A stretch of DNA of 6,853 bases, from the NCBI GenBank assembly GCA_017417085.1, contig JAFPZV010000162.1:1-6853 (forward strand), given 5' to 3'. Positions 1 through 5,256 of the stretch are shown here, piece by piece. Below the pieces are notes generated by a model that was not told where the DNA came from, ran no database searches, and was given only the letters and a program-made list of their open reading frames with translations. A program made the position numbers and the translations under genes. Within the stretch, counting starts at the first letter, position 1. Each line of letters begins with the position of its first letter. This DNA comes from Deltaproteobacteria bacterium (GTDB lineage Bacteria; Desulfobacterota; Desulfuromonadia; Desulfuromonadales; JAAYDE01).

Positions 1-237
1 GCTTCCGAATCGGAGGAGCACGAGACATTGTCTCCTGTTGCCGTTCAGACGCAACATCCCGAGCTGGAAGAGAACGATGAAATGTTGACTCTGCAGGAGA
101 TGGAGCGGCGTCATGTTCTCAATATCCTGCAACGTGTCGCAGGCAATCGCAGTCAGGCGGCGGCGCTTTTGGGCATTACCCGCGAAGGTCTACGTAAAAA
201 ACTGCTCCGCATAGAAAAAGGCGATGATGTCCACTAA
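1..237 (+). CDS. C-terminal end of a sigma-54-type (NtrC-like) transcriptional regulator, partial
   Basis: The frame is open from the left edge to a TAA at 235-237, giving 78 residues, so only the C-terminus is seen. After a polar, acidic linker (residues 1-28) there is a Fis-type helix-turn-helix. LTLQEMERRHVLNIL forms the first helix, followed by the signature AGNRSQAAALLGITREGLRKK at about 47-67. This pattern (GN-x3-AA-x2-LGI-x-R-x2-L-x2-K) is typical of the DNA-binding end of sigma-54 enhancer-binding proteins. The AAA+ and receiver parts would lie outside the window, so the class is inferred from the tail alone; a stand-alone Fis-like protein is less likely because of the linker. The stop overlaps the next gene by 14 nt, so the two are probably co-translated and functionally linked. 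A TTG at 28 lies inside the linker and is unlikely to be a real start. Confidence 0.8.
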   Translation, partial: ASESEEHETLSPVAVQTQHPELEENDEMLTLQEMERRHVLNILQRVAGNRSQAAALLGITREGLRKKLLRIEKGDDVH

Positions 238-2050
238 GATTCAAACTACCGGAGATCCCTTCTGTCGAGGAATGGAAAAAAACTCCATAAACTTTTCACT
301 GCGTGGCAAGCTGTTTGCCATGGTTGTTGCGGCTATCGCATTGGCGACTATCCCCATCATCATGCTGGCCTCCAAACGTCTGGCCGATACGGGTTTCAAA
401 CAGGGGTTGATGTTTATGGAGGATACGACTCGGATCGTGGAGGACAATATCAACGCCGCCTATCTCGCTTCCCTGAAGAATCGCATTAGCGATGTGCTGT
501 GGTACAAGAAACAGTTGAGGGAGAGCGCCGCCTTGCTGAGGATTGCCTGGAACTGCAGCGACGCGGACGAACTCCATCGGGAGATGTTGCTTCACCAGCA
601 ATCACTTTCCAGCCAGGGACAATATATGGATGTTTTTACCGATGGAGGCCGTCGTTCTTTGCTGGGCATGCCGCAGCTTACCCAGCTTGGCCTTACTTAC
701 AACCAGAAGGACTACAAGGAACGTCCCCTTTTCTCGCTGCTTAAAAAGGACAGTCTGCCGCCGGAAGGTAGTTTTGCGGTGTTTCGGGCAAGGACAAAGG
801 AAAACCGCGGGTACGATTTTCACCGGGAAGTACTGGTTTACTTTCTGCCGGTACCGGAACGTGATGGTGTTCTGTCTCTGGCCATGGAAGTTGATATTGC
901 CACCAGGGAAAAAGAGGCCCGTCAGGAAATCATTCGCAAAATCCAGGAAAAGATTGACTCTCTGACACTGTTCGAAAACAGTAGTATCTTGCTGGTAGAC
1001 TCTCTTCGCCAGCCGCTGGCCCACCGTGGTGAGAGATTGCAGCTTTTCCTTCAACGGATCTCTCCCCACGCAATGCAGAAATATCGTTCCCGTGCCCAGG
1101 CTCATCTTTGGCATAGCCGGGATGTAGGGCTTCAGGACGAGATTCTCTACCGGGTCGTCTACTTCAAGTCGCTGGACTGGTACCTGTTTGTTACGGTACC
1201 GCGTAACGACATAGACAATCTGTCCGCCGAACTGGCCAACGATATGGTGTTGCTGACTTTAGGTGCTCTTTTCATCTGTATTCTGCTGACACTCCTGGTG
1301 GCCTCACGCCTGTTTATGCCTCTGCAGCTTTTGACGTGCAAGGTATTGGTGTTGGCAAAAACCAATTTTAATACACAAAACGCCGATGTTTTTGCTGCTG
1401 GTCTGCCGGTGAATCGCGGCGACGAAGTGGGACAGTTGGCTCGGGCTTTTGCCTATATGGGCAGGGCACTGGAGGGAAATGTCCGGGCTTTGTTGGAGAT
1501 GACCGTTTCCAAGGAGAGGATGGAAGCCGAATTGAATACCGCCAAGGAGATCCAAATGGGGATTTTACCCGAAATTTCGCCGGAGATTCCCTGTGAACCG
1601 GCGGCTTTTCTTGTTCCTGCCAAGGAAGTAGGCGGTGACCTCTATGACTGCTTTTTGCTTGACGATAGACGATTGGCTCTGGTGGTGGGCGATGTTTCCG
1701 ACAAAGGCGTGCCAGCGGCGCTCTTTATGGCGATGACCCTGCAGCTGATTCGTTATGCTCTGCCAGAAGAGCGAGATCCCGGTGCTGTGATGACCAAAGT
1801 CAACAACTGCCTGAGCGCCAGCAATCATAGCTGCATGTTTGTCACGTTGTTTATCGGAATCTTCGATCCGAAATCTGGCATGCTGGAATACGCCAATGGC
1901 GGGCATTGTCTGCCGCTGGTGGTTGCGAGTGGGGGGGACGATGCAACGGTACGTAAACTGGAAGAACTTAGCGGCCCGGTGGTGGGTGCCTTGCCAGATA
2001 TGGTCTATGTCACCCATCGGGCACAGCTTGCGGAAGGCGATATCTGTTAG
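224..2050 (+). CDS. Membrane sensor with HAMP and SpoIIE/RsbU-type PP2C phosphatase domain, cut by in-frame TAG
   Basis: A 608-codon frame. The uninterrupted gene would run 224-2251 (675 codons). Layout: short cytoplasmic N-terminus; membrane segment at about 30-49; large extracytoplasmic region at about 50-339, Cache-like, with DYKERPLF at 163-170; second membrane segment at about 341-362; HAMP at about 363-418, ending in DEVGQLARAF (from 400); a helical linker with AKEIQMGILPE; then the SpoIIE-type phosphatase. Metal-binding motifs seen are EVGGDLYD (Asp472) and VVGDVSDKG (Asp490, Asp493). Family members dephosphorylate Ser/Thr of anti-sigma-factor antagonists in partner-switching systems. 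The frame stops inside the conserved GD-x-L-x-LYTDG strand, so this product lacks the last catalytic motifs and would probably be inactive. Start: ATG 224 and ATG 227 both lie inside the upstream gene; AAGG at 218-221 is better spaced for 227. ATG 272 is an alternative but its GAGG is only 1 nt away. Confidence 0.85.
   Translation: MMSTKIQTTGDPFCRGMEKNSINFSLRGKLFAMVVAAIALATIPIIMLASKRLADTGFKQGLMFMEDTTRIVEDNINAAYLASLKNRISDVLWYKKQLRESAALLRIAWNCSDADELHREMLLHQQSLSSQGQYMDVFTDGGRRSLLGMPQLTQLGLTYNQKDYKERPLFSLLKKDSLPPEGSFAVFRARTKENRGYDFHREVLVYFLPVPERDGVLSLAMEVDIATREKEARQEIIRKIQEKIDSLTLFENSSILLVDSLRQPLAHRGERLQLFLQRISPHAMQKYRSRAQAHLWHSRDVGLQDEILYRVVYFKSLDWYLFVTVPRNDIDNLSAELANDMVLLTLGALFICILLTLLVASRLFMPLQLLTCKVLVLAKTNFNTQNADVFAAGLPVNRGDEVGQLARAFAYMGRALEGNVRALLEMTVSKERMEAELNTAKEIQMGILPEISPEIPCEPAAFLVPAKEVGGDLYDCFLLDDRRLALVVGDVSDKGVPAALFMAMTLQLIRYALPEERDPGAVMTKVNNCLSASNHSCMFVTLFIGIFDPKSGMLEYANGGHCLPLVVASGGDDATVRKLEELSGPVVGALPDMVYVTHRAQLAEGDIC
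2048..2050 (+). other. In-frame amber codon inside the phosphatase domain
   Basis: TAG follows GDIC and precedes LYTDGVSEA in the same frame. In SpoIIE/RsbU-type phosphatases this position is a hydrophobic residue of a beta strand (GD-x-L-x-LYTDG). A single base change from TTG (Leu) or TGG (Trp) would produce it. No insertion or deletion is involved, because both sides align to the family in one frame. It could be a true nonsense mutation, a sequencing or assembly error, or a suppressed or recoded amber. Confidence 0.9.
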
Positions 2051-2251
2051 CTTTACACCGACGGCGTTTCGGAAGCGATGAACAACGCGAAGGAATTGTT
2101 TGGAGAGGCGCGGATTGAGGAATTGCTGGCGCTCAATCGCAAGGCGTCTTCAAAGGATCTGGTTACCGCCATTTATACGGCGTTGCTGGAGTATCGCAAG
2201 GATGCACCCCAGTCCGATGACATTACCATCTTCACCTTTCGCCGCTTCTAA
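2051..2251 (+). pseudogene. C-terminal remainder of the SpoIIE-type phosphatase after the amber codon
   Basis: These 66 codons plus TAA (2249-2251) continue the phosphatase in the same frame. They begin LYTDGVSEAMNNAKELFGE and end QSDDITIFTFRRF. LYTDG-x-x-EA and the late DDIT motif are hallmarks of the SpoIIE/PP2C domain and supply acidic metal ligands, so this is the missing end of the catalytic domain and not a separate gene. No convincing ribosome binding site or start codon opens it as an independent protein; the ATG at 2079 would begin after LYTDG. Reading density is intact, with no further stop or frameshift, so the interruption is recent, artefactual or bypassed. Confidence 0.85.
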
Positions 2252-2264
2252 TGGCGTGTTCTCC

Positions 2265-2290
2265 TAAAACGCGTCACGCAAATCGTTTTA
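2265..2290. terminator. Possible weak bidirectional terminator between convergent genes
   Basis: TAAAACG (2265-2271) pairs perfectly with CGTTTTA (2284-2290) around a 12-nt loop, in the 36-nt gap between the phosphatase stop and the convergent minus-strand gene. On the plus strand the right arm leads into TCTTTC, a moderately U-rich tail. The stem is A/T-rich and overlaps the stop codon of the minus-strand gene, so it is only a candidate. Confidence 0.3.
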
Positions 2291-3463
2291 TCTTTCAGGT
2301 ACCGCTTTGCTTGTGCCGGGGGTGCTTTTCTCTGCATTCTGCGCGTCGAAAATTTCCTGATAGAATTGGTCCACGGCTACCAGCACCTCCAACGGCGGAT
2401 CCCAGCCGATAAGCATCGCCATTTTCAGATTGATGGCCATCCCCAGAGGACCGGTGAAAATCTGGGAAATGTCACGTGGTTTGACACCGTCCATTACCTT
2501 GACAATTGCCTGGGCGTTGGCCATTCCTTCTGCTTTGAAGTTGCTTTGTGCGATGCTCATCAGCACGCCCAGCTGGGTGTCCTCCGGCCCTCTCTGGGAA
2601 AAGGAGGGGATGCCGGCCTCGATCAGAGGTTCCAGCAACTCTTTCATGCGGTCTCCCTGAATGGCTGATACCATGGGCAGGTAGATGGCGTCCGAAGTGG
2701 TAGAAAGTTTCTCCAGACATTTTTTCAGGTTTTGGAAGCTGACCTCTTTGTCGGGAGTATCCAGCTGAGCAGTACAGGGAACGATGGTCACGCCGAGCTG
2801 ACGGGCAGTGTCTTCGATCTCCTCGATAGCGCAGGCCGCGCGTCCTTCGGTCGTGTCTTCGTAGGGCACGCCCAGACGCTTGAAGTGAAACACATTGTGG
2901 AAAATGACAATCTGGCGCCTATAGCGTCCCGGGTCAAGCAACGCATGCACATGATCATGTCCGGAATCGTCGATAGAGGAGACAATTCCCGCTTTGACCG
3001 CATCCGTTACCGAAACCGACATAACCGGTACCTGATGTTCGTCGGTGGCCATATCCAGCCCCACTCTGGTGCCGAAGACGAGCATCATGTCCACATCCTT
3101 GCGTGTGCGGATCCGCTCAAGAATGGCGGCCTTGTTTTGTGCGCGCTGTTTTTCGCTCCAATTGCCTGAATAGTAGCCGTCCTTTAGAAATTCCAGCTGC
3201 TCTCCTCCGGCATGGTTGCAGAGCCATTCCCACATGGGGCGGGTATCTTCGGTCTTCTTCGGAATGGGCACGTCACCATTCTGGATCGTCCCCAGCTGCG
3301 CAAGGCTCTGGGCGGTGGTGTGCAGGGTTTGCTGATACTCGAAGTAGGGTCCGCTTTCCACATAGATGACCCGCCATTTTTTCACCGGTTCCGCACAGGT
3401 GCAGACGCTCCACAGCAAAAATGCCATACCTGTTACAATCCGCAGATATTTCAAACCGTTCAT
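2288..3463 (-). CDS. Exported ABC-type substrate-binding protein (PF04392-like), downstream copy
   Basis: 391 residues. An N-terminal Sec signal peptide has a basic start, a hydrophobic core at about 9-20, and probable cleavage after Ala24 (CTCA|EPVKKW). There is no proper lipobox, so the protein is probably soluble in the periplasm. The mature chain shows the two-lobe pattern of the ABC_sub_bind family: an N-terminal lobe from WRVIYVE, a middle segment VPVMSVSVTD (145-154), a second lobe from FHFKRLGVPYE (192-202), then GVLMSIAQ and a closing PRDISQIF...INLKMAMLIGWDPP block. Four cysteines (82, 211, 230, 249) are shared with the paralogue and could form disulfides. GGGAAGG at 3470-3476, 6 nt before the ATG, supports the start. 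It lies 85 nt downstream of its paralogue, probably in one transcript. No ABC permease or ATPase is visible nearby, so the ligand and partner are unknown. The C-terminal tail (about 22 residues) differs from the paralogue. Confidence 0.82.
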   Translation of the reverse strand: MNGLKYLRIVTGMAFLLWSVCTCAEPVKKWRVIYVESGPYFEYQQTLHTTAQSLAQLGTIQNGDVPIPKKTEDTRPMWEWLCNHAGGEQLEFLKDGYYSGNWSEKQRAQNKAAILERIRTRKDVDMMLVFGTRVGLDMATDEHQVPVMSVSVTDAVKAGIVSSIDDSGHDHVHALLDPGRYRRQIVIFHNVFHFKRLGVPYEDTTEGRAACAIEEIEDTARQLGVTIVPCTAQLDTPDKEVSFQNLKKCLEKLSTTSDAIYLPMVSAIQGDRMKELLEPLIEAGIPSFSQRGPEDTQLGVLMSIAQSNFKAEGMANAQAIVKVMDGVKPRDISQIFTGPLGMAINLKMAMLIGWDPPLEVLVAVDQFYQEIFDAQNAEKSTPGTSKAVPER

Positions 3464-4685
3464 TTTGCGCCTTCCCGTTTAAAGGAGAAAATCTTTCAAG
3501 GGTCGGTACGATACCCGCAAACTTTACAGGTAGTGGCGCACCGCTTAATCACTCTTCCCGGGCGTTGGACAGATCCAGATAGATACGGTCCACAGCCGCC
3601 AGCACCTCCAGCGGCGGATCCCAGCCGATGAGCATCGCCATTTTCAGGTTGATGGCCATTCCCAGAGGACCGGTGAAGATCTGGGAAATGTCGCGAGGTT
3701 TGGTACCGTCCATCACCTTGACAATCGCCCGGGCACTGGCCATGCCCTCATGGCTGAAATCGTTCTGGGCGATGCTCATCAGCACGCCCAGCCTGGTTTC
3801 CTCCGAACCGTTTTGGGAAAAGGAGGGGATACCAGCCTCGATCAGCGGTGTAAGCAGTTCTTTCATGCGGTTCCCCTGCATGGCCGGTGAGATGGTCATA
3901 TAGATGGCGTCCGAACTGATGGAAAGTTTCTTCACACATTTTTGCAGATTTTTGAAGCTGGCCTCTTTGTCGGGAATACGGAGTTGAGTAGCGCAGGGAA
4001 CGATGGCCACTCCGAGTTGACGGGCAGTGCGTTCAATTTCTTCGAAGGCACAGGCGGAACGTCCTTCGGGCGTATTCTCGTAGGGCACGCCCAGACGTTT
4101 GAAGTGAAACACGTTGTGAAAAATGACGATCTGGCGCTGGTAGCGCCCCGGATCCACAAGGGCATGCACGTGATCGCGCCCGGAATCTTCGATACTTTTG
4201 ATGATGCCCGCTTTGACCGCATCGGTCACCGAAATCGACATGACCGGCACCTGATGCTCGTCGGTAGCCATATCCAGCCCGGCCCTGGTGCCAAAGGCGA
4301 GGATCATGTCCACATCCTTGTGTGTGCGGATCCTTTCAAGAATGGCGGCCTTGTTTTGAGCGCGACGTTCCTCGCTCCAGTTGGCCGAATAGTAGCCGTC
4401 TTTCAAAAATTCCAGCCGGTCGCCGCCGGCATGCTCGCAGAGCCAATCCCACATGGGGCGGGTGTCATGCGTCTCCTTTGGAATGGGCACATCGCTCCTC
4501 TGGATTGCTCCCAGTTGGGCCAGTCCCTGGGCGGTGGTGCGCAGGATTTGCTGATAATCGGTGTAGGAGCCGCCTTCCACATAGATGACCCGCCATTTTT
4601 TTACCGGTTCCGCACATGTGTTGCAAACGCTCCACAACACAAAGATCATACTACCTGCCATTTTAAGGTATTTTAAGGAGTTCAT
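2371..4685 (-). repeat. Tandem gene duplication (direct repeat of about 1.1 kb)
   Basis: The stretch 2371-3463 aligns with 3590-4685 almost without gaps, at an offset of 1219 nt for most of its length and 1222 nt at the signal-peptide end (one extra codon). Similarity is visible at DNA level, for example around 2412-2470 against 3631-3689. The unit covers nearly the whole binding-protein gene. The short C-terminal tails and the 85-nt spacer are not shared. Confidence 0.85.
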
Positions 4686-4691
4686 GTTCAT
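3549..4691 (-). CDS. Exported ABC-type substrate-binding protein (PF04392-like), upstream copy
   Basis: 380 residues, about 80% identical by hand alignment to the mature part of the protein encoded at 2288-3463. The signal peptide has a hydrophobic core at about 11-22 and probable cleavage after Ala27 (NTCA|EPVKKW). It has the same two-lobe family pattern, with VPVMSISVTD, FHFKRLGVPYE, GVLMSIAQ and the PRDISQIF...GWDPPLEVL block near the end. The four mature cysteines are kept (85, 214, 233, 252). Two starts are possible: ATG at 4691, with AGG 7 nt upstream, and ATG at 4685, which aligns exactly with the start of the other copy; the Shine-Dalgarno spacing favours 4691. The gene reads away from the T3SS genes and shares their upstream region. 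The family usually delivers small ligands to an ABC importer or to a sensor; which applies here cannot be told from the window. Confidence 0.82.
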   Translation of the reverse strand: MNMNSLKYLKMAGSMIFVLWSVCNTCAEPVKKWRVIYVEGGSYTDYQQILRTTAQGLAQLGAIQRSDVPIPKETHDTRPMWDWLCEHAGGDRLEFLKDGYYSANWSEERRAQNKAAILERIRTHKDVDMILAFGTRAGLDMATDEHQVPVMSISVTDAVKAGIIKSIEDSGRDHVHALVDPGRYQRQIVIFHNVFHFKRLGVPYENTPEGRSACAFEEIERTARQLGVAIVPCATQLRIPDKEASFKNLQKCVKKLSISSDAIYMTISPAMQGNRMKELLTPLIEAGIPSFSQNGSEETRLGVLMSIAQNDFSHEGMASARAIVKVMDGTKPRDISQIFTGPLGMAINLKMAMLIGWDPPLEVLAAVDRIYLDLSNAREE

Positions 4692-4800
4692 GTCTTTGCC
4701 TGCACTCCAATTTTTGATGTTTGATATTTTTAAAGATTTGATAGAATTAAGATAGTATTTTTTTAAGTGTTTACATTTTTAAAATTGACTGGGGGGATCT
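4692..4800. promoter_or_regulatory. AT-rich divergent intergenic region with probable promoters for both sides
   Basis: This 109-nt gap separates the divergent binding-protein gene and the T3SS chaperone gene. By hand count it is about 28% G+C, far below its surroundings. Candidate boxes on the plus strand are TTGATA (4721-4726) with TAGAAT (4742-4747), spaced 15 nt, which is short. A second TTGATA lies at 4738-4743. No sigma-54 element (TGGCAC-N5-TTGC type) is seen, even though a sigma-54-type regulator is encoded nearby. A run of six G at 4791-4796, 4 nt before the chaperone ATG, probably serves as its ribosome binding site. The exact promoters are not resolved. Confidence 0.5.
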
Positions 4801-5256
4801 ATGCCATCCATATCTTTGCAGCAAGCGGCCGACGCTATTACTACCGCAGCCGGCTGGAATGCCGCCCATCCGGATCAGAACGGAATTTTTCATTTTCGGC
4901 TGGAGGGTGATATCCACATGGAACTGTTTTCTCCCGAAGGAAGAACCGGCGTTTTGCGCGGAGATCTGGGCCCCTTACCGCCGGAGCAAAACGATGCTGA
5001 AGATCTGCTGAAACGTTGCGCGCAGAAGGTGGTGGCCATTTGCAAAAAGCGCAAATCGGTGTTGTCGGTGGCCGATAACCATCTGCATCTGACGCGTTTG
5101 GTACCCCTGAACAATATAAGGTCTTTTCCGGATGAAGCGCGGGATTTTTTGAACGATTTTGTCTGGTGGCGCCAGCAGATTGAAGGAGGACAGAGCCAGT
5201 CTGGTTTTTCATCATCGTTTGGTTTTTCTTCCATGGGGAACTGGGGCAAGCGGTGA
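4801..5256 (+). CDS. CesT-like type III secretion chaperone
   Basis: 151 residues, small and slightly acidic, with no signal peptide, as expected for a cytoplasmic class I T3SS chaperone. The pattern fits the CesT/SycE fold: an N-terminal helix (LQQAADAITTAAGW), strands with FHFRLEGDIHMELF and TGVLRGDLGPLP, a helix DAEDLLKRCAQKVVAICKK, strands SVLSVADNHLHLTRLVPL, and a C-terminal helix FPDEARDFLNDFVWWRQQI. The tail after about residue 133 is Ser/Gly/Phe-rich and probably flexible. Such proteins bind effectors or translocon parts as dimers and keep them ready for export; the client cannot be named. Its stop overlaps the secretin start by 4 nt, which is strong evidence for a T3SS role. It is the first gene of the rightward transcript. 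Sequence conservation in this family is low, so the call leans partly on context. Confidence 0.68.
   Translation: MPSISLQQAADAITTAAGWNAAHPDQNGIFHFRLEGDIHMELFSPEGRTGVLRGDLGPLPPEQNDAEDLLKRCAQKVVAICKKRKSVLSVADNHLHLTRLVPLNNIRSFPDEARDFLNDFVWWRQQIEGGQSQSGFSSSFGFSSMGNWGKR

Noticed and set aside
28..237. Stand-alone 69-residue Fis-like protein starting at TTG 28
   Set aside because: The frame is open to the left edge and the residues before the helix-turn-helix look like an interdomain linker; there is no ribosome binding site suited to this start.
602..1114. 170-residue minus-strand frame inside the phosphatase gene
   Set aside because: It overlaps a frame with clear domains, and its sequence shows no family motif.
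3392..3463. Lipoprotein signal (Cys21 or Cys23) in the binding proteins
   Set aside because: The residues before either cysteine do not form a lipobox, while TCA|EP fits signal peptidase I.
3500..3516. GGGT...ACCC inverted repeat between the two binding-protein genes as a terminator
   Set aside because: The stem is only 4 bp with a 9-nt loop and no U-run follows on the minus strand; the genes are probably co-transcribed.
3942..4676. 244-residue open frame on the plus strand
   Set aside because: It lies antisense to the well-supported binding-protein gene, and its composition mirrors that gene. The same kind of antisense frame occurs opposite the paralogue.
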